This document shows, one piece after another, positions 1 to 13,500 of a stretch of DNA of 64,000 nucleotides. Below the pieces are notes generated by a model. That model made no database searches. It was given only the letters and a program-made list of their open reading frames with translations, and was not told the origin of the DNA. Positions within the stretch are counted from its first letter, which is position 1. Each line of letters opens with the position of its first letter. The position numbers and the translations under genes are program-made. This DNA comes from Sugiyamaella lignohabitans (taxonomy: Eukaryota > Ascomycota > Dipodascomycetes > Dipodascales > Trichomonascaceae), in the NCBI RefSeq assembly GCF_001640025.1, contig NC_031671.1:806001-870000 (forward strand). Reading direction: 5' to 3'.

Positions 1-379
1 CTTTTAACAATTCCGCAACTGTCGTTGATTGTGCAACAAACTTATATATGTTCTGAGTGGGTAATTGAATGGAGACAGGGATTTTGATCGAAGTGGGAGA
101 AGCAGGAGGTGTATCAAGTGTAGTGTTGGATGGACAAAGTTGATTTGGAGTTGTGCCTGACATCTCTGTCCAATGTGATTCTGTGCTACGGGTGGAAGCA
201 GAAATTGGAGTAGTTGTATCATTTTCTTGCAAGCCACCACTATCATAGTGTGTTGGGGGTGATATAGGTAATGGACCTGTTTGAATAAGCAATTGCGGTT
301 TACTATTTATGGAGCTATGACCCTGAGTTTGGGCTCTCTTGCGACGATATCTCGACGGCACAGATATAGAATCTGACAT
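1..379 (-). CDS. Partial gene, N-terminal 126 residues, unknown function
   Basis: An open frame starts with ATG at 379 and runs off the left edge without a stop, so only the N-terminus is present. It begins MSDSISVPSRYRRKRAQ. It is rich in Ser, Thr, Pro and Gln, with no membrane segment, and looks like a disordered N-terminal tail. The last 24 or so residues are more ordered (IKIPVSIQLPTQNIYKFVAQ, then TTVAELL) and resemble the first strand and helix of a ubiquitin-like or Ras-association fold; that reading is weak. Reading frame and composition support a real gene, but I do not recognise the family. The neighbouring reading frame in this stretch is a shadow. Confidence 0.55.
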   Translation of the reverse strand, partial: MSDSISVPSRYRRKRAQTQGHSSINSKPQLLIQTGPLPISPPTHYDSGGLQENDTTTPISASTRSTESHWTEMSGTTPNQLCPSNTTLDTPPASPTSIKIPVSIQLPTQNIYKFVAQSTTVAELLK

Positions 380-1825
380 GATGATAGTGATGATTAAGAA
401 GCAAAATGTAAATTGCTAGTGAACCTGAGGTGATATTCACTCTACTTTGAGGTCTGAGTTCACCTTATCGAGAACGCCTTGACCAGGTATCAAGACGACA
501 GTGTTTCTTTTTATTTAAAGTTTGACCACAAGTAGAGTTTGACTTCCGCTTCAAGTACCTGCTTACATGCCTTTGAGACCAGTTCTAAGACAATAATTAT
601 GTTCTTGTTTACTTAAATCACTCCAAATAAAATTTGGCTGGTTCAATACTAGTTGCTCCCCCAAATACCATATAACTCTTACGTGTAGGAGACGTGTACT
701 ATCTTATATATTATCATGAAGGTAGTACTATCTAGTGAAAGCTGTGTATGCAGTGCACGTCAACGTGAGGGCCACATATGTCAGGGGTAGATTAGCCGGT
801 TAGATTACCTCTTGCATTTCCCTACTTTAGACTCTAAATTGACTGCACAAATTCCGATCAAGCATTTAGCGATCCCGTTTTGGCAATCTGTTAGACAGAT
901 ATGGATAAACCGATGATTTAAAATGGAACGCTGCATGGTTCCTGTATGCATTTGGGCCATAAATGGTGGTTAGCTGTGGTAATAGCGCGTAAGCCGAAAT
1001 TGTGAAAAAGAAATGATAAGTGAGATATCTTAACGCCTGATTTCTGGTAAAGGTACACTCTTATCATAGAAGATAGTGTACAACAGAGCTGGGATATCTA
1101 TTTACTGTGACACCCTTGGAGCTACTACTGACGAGCCATGCTAGGCAATACCTATCAGATTGAGCCTACTTTACGTCATTTCATGGAATCTGTATTGCTT
1201 TCTGCCTGTATGGGGTAGCTACTGCGAAATCAATGATGCGATACGTTCCACATGACGTTCGTTTAGGCAGTGGTACTGAACATGAAACACGAACTGCTGT
1301 CTAGAAAGCAACTGTTCGACGATTTTTACTGCACCAACGTAACATGTTGTGATATATATTAGAGACATTCGCATGCTAGACCAATTTAGCAGTTGTACCT
1401 ATTGGCTAGTCTATCTTGATCCTAATCAAGGGTCCTTTTTACAGCCACGGCGGTGTTATTTTATGTAGGCGCTTATAATACGGTATCCATACGTTTGTCT
1501 ATACTTATCTCAGTAAAATTAAGTTAACGCCCCAATCTAATCAACTGCGTTCACCTGCCATCTCCATATTTCATATCTATTGTCAATAAAATCCTTGTAA
1601 TATAGCAAGTGGGCGGATTTGATCTTGATGGATATGGTACTTGGGCAAATGAATACTCGTGTTTACTGCTATGTTTACCAACACAGCCGTTGCCGCATCA
1701 TTGAGTTCGATTCGGTGTCTACATTCAACGAGAATGCGTTCGGTGGCTGTAATATTAATGATATAATAGTTTTGCTTATCGTAACTCATTTCTACATGTA
1801 ATTGACATCAAACATGGCGTAGAGT
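380..1825. other. Intergenic region, no gene seen
   Basis: About 1.4 kb between the partial left-hand gene and the glutamine amidotransferase. The only frames are two opposed short ones around 1583-1801 with no recognisable sequence. No tRNA, repeat or splice-linked exon chain was found. It probably holds the promoter of the left-hand gene and the 3' flank of the amidotransferase. Confidence 0.5.
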
Positions 1826-2620
1826 CTATTCTAAACCTTCGGTTATGAACTTAACCATTACTTTAGCCAAACCAGGTCCGTCATTACGATCACCTGATCT
1901 GTTACGTGCATCGTTTGCGAGCTCAGGAGAGATCACACCAGTGTCAGCACGAACGTCTACAATTTTGTTAATGATATCTTCATTGAATTCGGGATGACCC
2001 TGTACCGTGAGAATTGAGTCCTTTCTATAAAATCCTTGATTATAACAAATGTCATTTGAGAACAACAACTCAGTATTGATGGGGAGGTCTGGTACAATAT
2101 CCCTATGCATTTCCATAATATAAACGCTATCTTTGAAGTCGGGAAAAAGTTCTTTGCCACGAGCTGTGGGAGTAATAGGGGTGGAACTGATTTCCCAGCC
2201 CTTATTATTAACGATGACAGGGGTTCCAAGAGATCTGGCAATTATTTGATGGCCAAAGCAAATGCCTTCAGTAAAGGTTAGCAACTAACTATACGATGCA
2301 GGAAACCAGCTGTAGATTCTATACGTACCGACTACTTTTATTCCAGCATCAATAGCCTGCTTAGTAAAATTAACAAGCTTGATAATCCACTCATCATCAC
2401 CAAATGCATTGTGCTTGGATCCAGTGATGAGGATAGCATCCACTCCATCTAGACTATTAGGATACTCTTGTTTCGTGACCACATCATAAGCTTTGATGAC
2501 CGACTTTGGATCAAGCTTAGCATTAAGAAGAAGTCGCTTGAATATATCTCCATAGCTCCCATGTACCTCGGCAACCGAAGGCATTGGGGTGTCGGCCTCA
2601 AGGATAGCAATATGTGACAT
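1826..2620 (-). CDS. Class I glutamine amidotransferase-like protein (YLR126C type)
   Basis: Two exons: 2329-2620 and 1826-2265, joined across a 63-nt intron with donor GTACGT, branch TTGCTAACC and acceptor GAAG. Splicing restores the conserved block VVGICFGHQI and gives a 243-residue protein. This is a stand-alone GATase1 domain: the nucleophile is Cys about 100 in the GICFGHQ elbow, and the other triad residues are His about 188 and Glu about 190 in VQGHPEF. Without splicing the frame stops before the active site is complete. It matches the small fungal GMP-synthase-like amidotransferase family (S. cerevisiae YLR126C, proposed roles in copper or iron homeostasis). The family call is firm; the substrate is unknown. 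Confidence 0.85.
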
Positions 2621-3344
2621 TATGACTTATGACTTTTCAAAAGATCGGTTTAAAATTTCAAAACAATATAGACCGATAAATTGAAGACAGTACCGGGTCT
2701 ATTTATTGTTTAATTTAGAGCTGACTGCGCATCTTGGATAGATAAGATAGAGGGCGGTTCGGTGATAAGCGCGCGGCTTTCTAGCGACCCGAGTTATAAG
2801 TTGACTCGGGCCGGTCGACTTGATGACAAGAATAATACCGAAGGAACCGTTTTCTGAAAGATGCTGTTCGGTCATGTCACTAGCTTTGGCTATGTTCTAT
2901 ATTTATATGCTTAAGGGCGCTTTAAATAATTGATTTGCATCGCCTTGGGAAAAGTACGTGCATTTTCATAGCGTATATGACACTTGTTTGAAAACCATAT
3001 TGTCTTAACATTAACCATGTGGTGTATCGCTGGTTTAAGCCCACATAAGACAATAAATGAATATCAATCAATCAACCATTAACCATGTGGAACTTATAAA
3101 CAATAAGGTATATCTCAATAAATCACAATCATCTGTTATCAGCTTCTATTTTGTACAAATGTTTCGATTAGTCAAAACTTCCTGAAATTCTTATATAATA
3201 TATTCCTCAAGCTTTTAGTACTTGAATACAGCTCAGTTCTAGAGAAACAAAACTTATCCCTTCTATTAACAGTAATGGATTCGGTTTAGTGGTGAATTAA
3301 ACATACCAGTGGTACCTTAATCCACTCTGACATAAAAAAAAAAC
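2621..3344. other. Intergenic region, no gene seen
   Basis: About 720 bp between the start of the amidotransferase gene and the end of the MFS transporter gene. No frame of useful length and no RNA gene recognised. The part next to 2621 should be the amidotransferase promoter. An A-run lies just left of the transporter stop near 3333-3342. Confidence 0.4.
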
Positions 3345-4957
3345 TTACAAATGGAGTTGACGATTTAATCTTAAACGAGAAGCGAGCAGAACAACTATCA
3401 AATAACCAAACGTACAAACATAGAATATGATAGCTGGATTGCGGGCAACCGTATAGGAGTAGAACGATAACCCTATACTGGAAAACATGAGTCCTGTGAT
3501 TCCATCAAGAACACCCTTTGCGCCAAGGAACTCTCCTACTTGGTCGGCAGGGATGAGATTCAATAAACCAGACTGTACTGCAGGTTTAGAAAACACGCCA
3601 GTGGTAGATATGAAATAAGATATAGAGTATTCCAGGCCTTTGGTAGCAATCCCATATCCCATATAGCCCACACATTCAAAACAGTTACCTATAGCAATAA
3701 TTACTTTCTGGCTGCGAGTAATGCAGTGCTCCTGCATTGCTATCTGTCCAGTAAGTTCTTCTTCATCTTCATCGTAATACTTTTGCAATAGTTTTATGAA
3801 GTGAGGTATCAACAATACTAACAATACAATCCTGTAAACGGCAGTTGCCGATTGAAGATAACCAATTTCAACTGCTGTCCAACCAAATTTCATCTCAGGG
3901 TACAGAATAGCAATGTTCGCTCTTCCGCTAATAATTATCTCAAATAATAAATCAATGGAGATCAAAATAAAGATATTTTTACTAGCAGGATTTGGCTGTG
4001 ATGCTGCAATATTTTTGATGGTGTATAACGAGCGAAATATATTGAGCCGGTCTAATGCTAGAGATAGGGCTGACCCTTCTTCTCTCCTCGACATGGGCAT
4101 TGATTTAGTATTGACAGAGAGTTGTCTTGATTCTGGCGTAAATTTCCACCAGACTAGAGCTGCAGCATCAAACAAACATGCCACTAGCGGCACTCCAATT
4201 AGTTTTCCATTCATACATCGTATGACATGACTACTTATCAGTGGTCCCAATGCTTTCCCAGTGAGTACACAGGCAGTAACATATCCCATAGCTGTTGCGC
4301 GATCTCGTGGTTTGATTGAATCAGTGACATATGAAGAGACCATGACAGCAGACAGCACCCCTGAGCCAAAAATTCCAGTTATTATATAACTTAAAACTAT
4401 CCATTTGTAGTCGAAAATCTGCCAGAATTTCAATGTCATGCTCATAAATAACAATACCGTCATGTCACCTGCGATATAGAGGGCTAGAATTGGTTTCCGG
4501 CCAATTGAATCTGATAGCTTCGAGTACACAGGAAGCGAGTATAGTCCTACTAAGTTAGATTTACATTGTCGTCAAAATAAAAGCACTTTGAACTCACCAA
4601 GAATTCCGCCTACAATCGCACACAGAGCTGTGTATTGACTAACGATAGATTGAATCCGAGGCGCCTGACAACGGCTATCGCTATACTCGATTTCTATTTG
4701 GTATTCGCTCCGACACACAAGCGACACGATCCAATTAATCTTCACAGGGCCCAGCATAAAGCTGGCAATCGATATTAACGAATACAGAGGTAGAATGCTA
4801 TAAATCTGACGGGTTAGTATGATGCCTATAGTGCATAGAGAGGTTGACAACATACCGAGGGACATTTTGTTACACCTTGGTCTTCGCAGCCTGAAGACTC
4901 CAAAAATTCCTCACTATCACTCCGGAGAAGAGAATCCGTCTCCACTCCGGTACTCAT
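3345..4957 (-). CDS. Major facilitator superfamily transporter
   Basis: Three exons: 4856-4957, 4598-4805 and 3345-4549. The introns are 50 nt (GTATGT, ATACTAAC, GTCAG) and 48 nt (GTGAGT, ATCTAAC, TTAG). The spliced product is 504 residues. The start at 4957 gives an acidic cytosolic N-terminus (MSTGVETDSLLRSDSEEF) followed by the first membrane segment. MFS motif A is visible as SKLSDSIGRKP between segments 2 and 3, and a charged loop (DEDEEEL) lies in the second half. Overall it resembles fungal tetracycline-resistance-like MFS proteins found in vacuole or plasma membrane. The substrate cannot be read from the sequence. A downstream ATG at 4865 would start inside intron 1 and lose the acidic leader. 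Confidence 0.85.
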
Positions 4958-5155
4958 TTTCTTTCGTCTTGGGAACAGTGATCATGTGTATAAAGGGAAG
5001 CGGTGTGGTAATAAATAGTACGTGCATGTACAGATGCGAACTCCTGGAGGGTGTTAAGGTCATGCAGGGCGATCCAGACTGATAGACTAGTGTTATCTTT
5101 AAATATTGATATTCAATGGAAACTAAAGTTATTTAATAATTATATTTCATTACAT

Positions 5156-7305
5156 CTAGAGAGCCTCAACATACATCTCGATAGCTGCAATGACATCTTT
5201 CTTTTGAGACTTGGGAGGAAGCGGAATGCTGTTATCCTTCACAAAGCCCTTTAATATCGGCAGAGTGTATTTATCTAATATGCCATTTTTTGATGCTTCA
5301 ATAATATCTTCCTTGCCAGTCCCAAGTTCGCGTGCCTTCTTCGAAGGCGGGCCTGTACTAGTACTACCTCTACCACGCTTGGTTCCCACAGTAACATCCT
5401 CTTCACCTCCAAGACTATGGACCAGGGAGTCTGCTAGTTCGTTCCACTCTTTAATCATTTGTCCCACTCTCTGAAACTGTGTTAGATACCTATCAAAAGA
5501 TGTACTCACTTGGCGATGTTGTAGCTTTAACTTACCTTGTTTATAGATTTGTACTTTGGAAGAGTGGTATCAGGGGGCGGGTCAGGCTTATTTTCTCCCA
5601 GAGCAATAGCCTGAAGCATGAGGGAGTGGTATTCAAGATCTCTGTTAACAAACAGCTCCGGGCGATATCCTGGCACTGTAATATCCTTGGCAATTTGAAT
5701 AAACTTATCAACTAGTTCATTTGGGGCTATTGATTGTTAGTTTGTTGCGGTTGAAGCTATTGTAAATCCTCTCTGCCTTACCTTCGGTTATTGTTGACAT
5801 GGGCCTAGCCCTTATATCGTCGGCATATGGAAGGATAACTAACTGAAATCCAGGCGGAGTCACCTGAACTGTCAATGAACCTTTTGTCTCCACTTCTTCA
5901 TTCACTGGAAACAAAGCACACGGCTCCGGAATGGAGTTACTACGAATTATTGCCCAAGCTATAGCAACCTTTCCTTTCTGACGCATACACTGATAAAGTG
6001 AGTGGAAGGCTCGAATTGATCCAGTCAGTTTCGAGTCCGAGGGGTATACAAACATTGAGTGTCGTTTGTTATATTCAGGAGGAACAAAGCTAGGACTCTT
6101 AAAACCTATGATCCTGATCAAGGGCCTACCGAGATTCCGAATTTGGTTAACCTGTTCCGGTGTAAAATAAATATAACTATCACCAAATTCATATGCTCTG
6201 ATGATCTCATCAGGAGAAACTGTATTGACAGACTCGTCATCTGTTATCTTGACCTCTGATTTGACGATCTGCTTCTCTTCTCCCTGCGTGTAGACATAAC
6301 GATCTTTCACAAAGAGTTGCTTAGAAAAAGTCAAGTATCCCTTAACGCCTATCTCAATTCCTGGCGCCAACTCAATCCGATTAGTAAACAATGCCCGCTT
6401 AGGACTGCGCCGTGAGAGCAAGCTTGTCTTGAGCGTTAAGTCAGAGACTAAATAGCTGGAGGGCACCGGTTCCACATCAGCGTTCTCTTCGTCATCCATA
6501 GGTTTTGTAAAAGTAATACTATCCCAAAATTGCGACATGTCAAAGTTTGAGCCCTCACCCTTGCTATCACCATGACTCAGAAAGGCAGGTTCAATGATGA
6601 CATTCTTATTAACGAGCTCCTCTGCATTAGTCTTGGCGGCAGTTCTCTGTTGACTGTTACCAAAACTTGGGTCTTCGTTATCCGTAACGATGAAGCACCG
6701 TCTTGAGGATTTGATGTTTGAGGCGTCATCAAACTGCTGCATTGCTAACTGAAAGACAGCCCCAAGAGATGGTGATGTTTCTGAAACTTTTAGCTCCTCA
6801 TCTGGCTTAGGTGCATCTTGGGTGGCGTTAGTACTTAAAAGCTACTCATGTATTCCAACACAATCTATTTTCGTTAATTAAAAATCGTCTCAATGAAACT
6901 TACTTTCGATTATCCTTCGAACTCTTCGTAGTTGGCTTGCTGATGGGGCACCTAGTGGCATCAGAATATTGCACCAAGCAAATGCAGCATCAGATGTCTT
7001 CTTTGTCCCATAGAGAATAATACCTGATTTATCGCCAGGTGATACTATGAGTCGACTCTTTATTGCCTCATAGACTGCCTCTAGAGCCAAGACAACAGCA
7101 GATTTTGGTTCATCGAATGATTCATGGTGACGAAGCTCCAACATGGACTGAGAGACTTCAATTAGGTATAATGTGGAGTCGCGAAAACTTCGATAGTCCT
7201 GCCACGTTAGTATACATCACCACATCAATTATATTAAACTATGCTTACCTCTTCGTCTTCTGCAGCCTCTCCATCTGAATAATCGTTACTCCAATCGTCG
7301 CTCAT
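5156..7305 (-). CDS. YKU70: Ku70, DNA end-binding subunit of the Ku heterodimer
   Basis: Five exons: 7249-7305, 6904-7198, 5782-6816, 5536-5726, 5156-5476. Introns of 50, 87, 55 and 59 nt carry GTAAG donors and mostly (T)ACTAAC-type branch sites. The product is 632 residues. Order: acidic N-terminus (MSDDWSNDYSDGEAAEDEE), vWA-like domain (LYLIEVSQSML; GIILYGTKKTSDA), Ku core beta-barrel (around the SPKRALFTNRIEL segment), helical C-arm, and a C-terminal SAP motif (LPILKGFVKDNSIPLPPK). With Ku80 it binds DNA ends in non-homologous end joining and protects telomeres. It is divergent from POL2 across a 228-bp promoter with two ACGCGT boxes. Exon joins keep frame throughout, and each restores family sequence. 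Confidence 0.9.
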
Positions 7306-7411
7306 GACCAAAAACCCCCAGCAATATAAGGACACTTGGATATCAGCCTGCAATTGTTTGTTTAATCTAATATAACCTTGCAGATGACGATCTTTTAGTG
7401 ATACTTCTATA

Positions 7412-7470
7412 ACGCGTATCAATCACCAGAGGTTTATGCACCTAAATTGAAACTAGCATTTTAGACGCGT
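7412..7470. promoter_or_regulatory. Two MCB (ACGCGT) boxes in the YKU70-POL2 divergent promoter
   Basis: Palindromic ACGCGT occurs at 7412-7417 and 7465-7470, 117 and 64 bp upstream of the POL2 ATG. In yeasts this is the binding site of the G1/S factor MBF, and POL2 is a classic MBF target. The same promoter serves YKU70 on the other strand. Presence is seen directly; regulation is inferred. Confidence 0.65.
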
Positions 7471-7533
7471 TTCTTCAGATCAAGCATTACTTATTATACT
7501 ACACTTAATATTCAACAGGAACTTTCAATTAAG

Positions 7534-10500
7534 ATGAGTTCTAGAGGATCGAATACGAGGTTCTCTAGACCTGGCCAAAAAGAGAGGGCTCGCGGCTCGA
7601 CTAATCCCACTGGTCTTAATGAGTCGGTCTTGACTGCCGAAGCGACATCAGTGAGTCGCAAATTCGAGGATGCCAAAGTAATAGATCAATTAGACAGCAA
7701 AATGGGATTTGATAGATATGAAGGAGGACCGAAGAAGATAGGATGGCTAGTGAACATGCACAGTGTGAGTACGACTCTATACTACTTGTGAACTTTTTCT
7801 GGAACTAACGAATTCTTAGACAACGATTCCATCAGATGATGTGATGAGTGGATTGGCTGGAGTAGATTACTATTTTCTAGATGAAGAAGGTGGCAACTTC
7901 AAAGCCACTGTTCAATTCGATCCATATTTTTTGGTCGCATATCAAGTAAGTAGTTACATTTAGCGATTGGGCCATAGTTCCAGATTATTAACGAAACTAG
8001 GTGGGCCATGAGATCGAGGTTGAAGAATTGCTTAAACGCAAACTAGATGGATACCTGAAACAAATGCATCGAATTGAAAAGGAGGATTTAAAAATGCCTA
8101 ATCATCTGGTGGGTATTAAGCGGCAATTAATTAAGCTAGACTTCAACAACGTAACGGAGTTATTAGGGGCACGCAGGTTGATTATGCCAATAGTTGAAGA
8201 AAACAAGAAGAGACAAGGGACGGTAGACAGCTATGCTGAGGTATCCTTGTAAGTTTCATGAAATAGGAGACTTGTGAAAGCACTGAAATCAGGTAATTGC
8301 TTCGAAATTCTAACATTTTAGATCATCATTGGCTGAACAAGGCGAATGGGATGATAGTTTTCATACTGAGCAGTTCTCCATGCAGCGGGATGCGTCAGAA
8401 TATATCATAGATGTACTAGAATATGACGTGCCATATCATGTCCGAGTGGCAATTGACGAAGGTAAGTAGGTGGAGCAAGTGTGCATAGCGGGTCACTTTG
8501 GTTGAGTGTACTAACACTTCAGATATCCGTGTGGGTCAGTGGTATGCAGTTGAGTCGATTCATGGACAGACCAAACTGACATATCTCCCTGAGAGAATTG
8601 CACGTGCTGATCCTGTAGTAATGGCATACGATATCGAGACAACGAAGGCTCCATTAAAGTTTCCAGATTCAGCAGTGGATAAGATCATGATGATTTCATA
8701 TATGATTGACGGAGAGGGGTTTTTGATCACCAACAGAGAAATTGTATCTAAAGATATTGAAGATTTTGAATATACCCCCAAGCCTGAATACAAAGGTGTT
8801 TTCACAATCTTTAATGAAGAGACAGAGAAAGAACTGTTGGTTAGATTCTTTGATCATATCAAAGAAGAGAAACCTACAGTAATTGCGACATTCAATGGTG
8901 ATTTTTTCGATTGGCCCTTTGTTGAAGCTCGAGCTGCTTTCCATGGGATCGACATGTATCAAGAAATAGGTTTTCAAAAGGACGCCGAAGAAGAGTACAA
9001 ATCCACTCACTGTGTGCATATGGACTGCTTTAGATGGGTTAAACGTGATAGTTACCTGCCTCAAGGTAGTCAGGGTCTAAAAGCCGTTACCACAGCCAAG
9101 CTAGGATACAATCCAATAGAGGTTGATCCAGAAATGATGACTCCGTATGCTATTGAGCAGCCACAGGTCATGGCAGAATACTCTGTATCAGATGCTGTTG
9201 CCACCTATTACCTGTATATGAAATATGTGCACCCCTTCATTTTCTCCCTTTGCACTATTATTCCACTAAATCCAGATGAAGTGTTACGAAAGGGAACAGG
9301 TACTCTTTGCGAAATGTTACTGATGGTGCAGGCTTATAAGAATGGCATCTTGTTGCCCCACAAACACAAAGATCCGGCAGAAAGGTTTTACGATGGTCAT
9401 TTGATTGAGAGTGAGACGTATGTGGGCGGTCACGTAGAGTCACTGGAAGCAGGAGTATTTCGAAGTGATATTCCTACAGATTTTAATATTGATACCACAG
9501 CTATCGATGAACTTCTCAAGGATTTGGACTCAGCTTTAAATTTCACGATTGAGGTGGAGGCCAAAAAAAAGGTCAGCGATATAACGAATTATGATGAAGT
9601 CAAGGCAGATGTTACTGCAGCTTTAATAAAGCTCAAAACAGATCCAAAAAGACATGAGAGGCCATCCATATATCATGTCGACGTCGCCTCCATGTATCCC
9701 AACATCATGACTACCAATCGATTACAACCAGATTCAATGATCTCAGAGGAAGACTGCGCGTCTTGTGACTTCAACCGACCGGGTAAGACATGTGATAGAA
9801 GACTCCCATGGGCATGGAGAGGAGAATTTTTTCCCACGAAAAAAGATGAATACCTCATGATAAGAAACTCTTTACAAAACGAGAGATTCCCAGGTCGATT
9901 CCCTGATTCTCCGAGTCGAGACTTCAAAGATTTGAGCTCAACTGAACAGGCTGCAGCAATAAAAAAGCGGATTACTGAGTACAGTAAGAAAGTATATCAC
10001 AAAGTTAAGGTAACTGAAACTATTGAACGAGAAGCAATTATCTGCCAACGTGAAAATCCCTTCTATGTTAACACTGTCCGAGATTTTAGAGATAGGCGAT
10101 ATGAATTTAAAGGGTTACAAAAGGTCTGGAAACGTAAGGTCGATGATATTCCTGCTTCGGATGTTAGTGGCCGTGAGGAAGCTAAGAAGATGATAGTTTT
10201 ATACGACTCTCTCCAATTGGCTCATAAAGTTATTCTTAATTCATTCTATGGATATGTCATGAGGAAAGGATCACGGTGGTATTCCATGGAGATGGCAGGG
10301 GTGACCTGCTTAACTGGTGCAACAATTATTCAAATGGCAAGGTCATTGGTTGAGAGAATAGGAAGGCCTCTTGAATTAGATACAGATGGTATTTGGTGTA
10401 TATTACCAAAAACATTCCCTGAAGATTTCACATTTAATCTAACTGACGGTAAGAAGCTCCCTATCTCATATCCCTGCGTTATGTTGAACCATCTTGTCCA

Positions 10501-13500
10501 TGCTAAATTTACGAATCATCAGTATCAAATACTAGAGGATTCCACTACTCTTCGCTATAAAACTATCAGCGACAACAGTATTTTTTTCGAAGTAGATGGT
10601 CCTTATAAGGCTATGATTCTTCCTACCTCGAAAGAAGAGGATAAGAATCTAAAGAAGAGATATGCTGTATTCAATCCAGATGGTTCGCTGGCTGAACTGA
10701 AAGGGTTTGAAGTGAAACGTCGTGGTGAGCTTAGACTTATTAAAGCATTTCAAAGCCAAGTATTTTCGGTTTTCTTAAAGGGAACAACATTAACTGAATG
10801 CTATGCCGAAGTAGGAAAGGTAGCAAATAGTTGGTTAGATATTTTGGACTCGAAAGGCAAGACTTTGGAAGAAGATGATCTGATAGACCTCATTTCTGAG
10901 AACAGAAGTATGTCAAAGACATTGCAAGAATATGAAGGGATGAAGTCTACGTCTATTTGTACCGCTAGACGTTTAGCTGAATTTTTGGGCTCTCAAATGG
11001 TAAAGGACAAAGGTTTGGCATGTAAATATATCATCTCTAAGAAACCTTTGGGAGCTGCCATCACTGACAGAGCGGTTCCAGTTGCTATTTTTTCTGCTGA
11101 GACTAGTGTTAAAAGCCATTACCTCAAAAAATGGCTAAAAGACCCTGGGTTGGATGACTATGACCCACGATCTATCCTGGACTGGGATTATTATCGGGAA
11201 CGTCTTGCCTCCACCATCCAGAAAATGGTGACGATTCCAGCTGCTCTTCAACAAGTGTCTAACCCAGTTTCTCGAATCCAACATCCTGACTGGTTGCTTA
11301 AGAGAATTAGTACCAAAAACGACAAGTTGAAACAGAAGAAGCTGTCGTCTTTTTTCTCTACTGGCAGTAAACCTATGACCGATGCTTCGAATAAAGTGAA
11401 TCAATTATCTGGATCAATTTTAAACAACGATCGCATCCATGACATTGAAGATTTAACCTTGGGTGACGCTCGAGTCACAACGGCAAAAATAGGAAAGGTA
11501 GCTATGAAAAGGAAAGGCAATAATTCTGAAGCACAGTCAGTGGCCCTGCAAGAGCAGTTTGTGTCCCTCTCTTTGGAAATGCCCTCACCAGAGGAAGATT
11601 ACGGAGAGTGGCTCCGCTATCACAAAAAGAAATGGGCAATTCAGAAGCAGAGTCGTCAAAATCGTCAGCATCTTTTTGGAGATTCAAGTCGCAAGATTGG
11701 TGTGTCTGGATTGATTATGCAACAAACTGAAACAGCATACTCTAACTCATGGCAATTCCTCCAGTTCTGTCCCTCAGAAAAAGGTGGCGAGGCCCGTGCT
11801 TTTGTCTACATCAACGATAAGATCCAGACGATCAGAATTAATGTTGGCAGAAGACTATATGTTAACTTTCGTCGTGCAACTCCTTCTGTCTATGAACTTC
11901 CAAATTGTAAAGTTGAAAAGGTGAACCACACACTACCCAATGGACGCACGTCGGATCACTTGTATCGACTCCATATGAGTGAATCAGCATATGAAACTGA
12001 AATGGCAAAAGCTGATAGCGTTCTTAAGCATGCCAACATTGAGGGTATATATGAAAGCCAACTCGGTGCCGAAGATAGGTCTTTACTTGAATTGGGATGC
12101 ACAACTATATTAGACAACTCTAAGCCTGGTCTCTTGGGTGCTGGTCTTGAAAAGGGATTTTCGTTAGAATGGTTGAAACCATACAATGAAGTTTACTTGC
12201 TGAATTCCAAATTGAACTATTTGTTCCTGTGTCATCTTGTATCTCATGAGCTTCAAGTATTTGCATTGGTTCCAAGTTGGTCGAGCCAAGCTTTTGTCTT
12301 CGTGTTAAGACCATCTAGGTCTGCTCAAGGTCTCCCTAATCTTAGCAAGTCGTATGAAGAATTCCTCAAGGAAAGTAATGTCTCGATGGATCCTGGCAGT
12401 CCAATCTTCAACTATCAAGATCAGCTGGTATTCGAAGAATCTTACTTTGATGATATTTCTAAGTTATATAAAAAGCTGGGACAGGCTATTACCAAGCTTC
12501 ACAGTGAAAATGCGACCAAGGCGATATTGTGCATCCAGTCACCACAAGCCGGCCGGCTGAAGAAGTTACTGAGGCCCATAAACGATTTTCCCAACATTGA
12601 AATACGTTCATCAACAATGGCTATTCCTCAAATTGGCTGGCAGACTGCTGCTGCCAAACGGATTTGCAAGTCCTATCTCAGTCTGAGATCTTGGATTGGG
12701 CTTTATTGCAGACTCTCAAGATACTCCGATGTACCAATTGGAAATCTTAAAGGTGATGATATACGTTACTTGATCGATGTTATCTACGCTAGACGCTTGC
12801 AACAGTCTAATATAGTTCTTTGGTGGTCAAACAGTCCAATTCCGGATAATGGAGGCTCAGAAAAAGACAGCATTTTACCCCTCATCGACCCTGTGAGTCT
12901 GCCAACTGTGAACAATTCTGGCGTCTACTCGAAAATTTGTATAGATCTCCAAGTGAGGAACTTATCTGTCAATACCATATTGACTGCCGCGATTATTAAT
13001 GAGGCAGAGGGGGCGGATCTTGCTGGGTCTATAGTTCAAGGAGACGGATCATCTAATTCTACACCTTTTGTTGAAAATGCCTTCTCCACGCCGGCTCTTG
13101 CTGTGCTAAGCAATCTCGTTAAAGAGTGGTGGAACCAAGCTCTGGCAAATGACGAGACAGCCGATGATATGGTGAACTGCTTCATCTCGTGGGTGTCTTC
13201 TTCGAATTCATTTCTGTATGACCAGACACTCTATTATCATGTCCAAAATTTATCAAAGAAAGCATTCATTCAGTTGGTTAGAGAGTTCCGAAAAGCCGGC
13301 TCACAACTTGTATTTGCAGATCAAAAGCGCTTTGTTCTCATGACTCCTAAGAAAATTCTTGAAAATACCTATTCCTATGCAAATTTTCTGATCAAGACAA
13401 TCAGGTCGAAGCCTCTGTTTAATTTCCTGGATATATCCCTCACAGAGTATTGGGAAGTCCTAGTATGGATGGATGATGTAAACTTTTGTGGCAAATCCTG

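Noticed and set aside
1700..1730. tRNA T-loop-like GTTCGATTC
   Set aside because: The flanking bases do not pair and no D-arm or acceptor stem is found.
1583..1801. Two opposed short frames
   Set aside because: No start context, no family resemblance, strands overlap; typical of chance frames in intergenic DNA.
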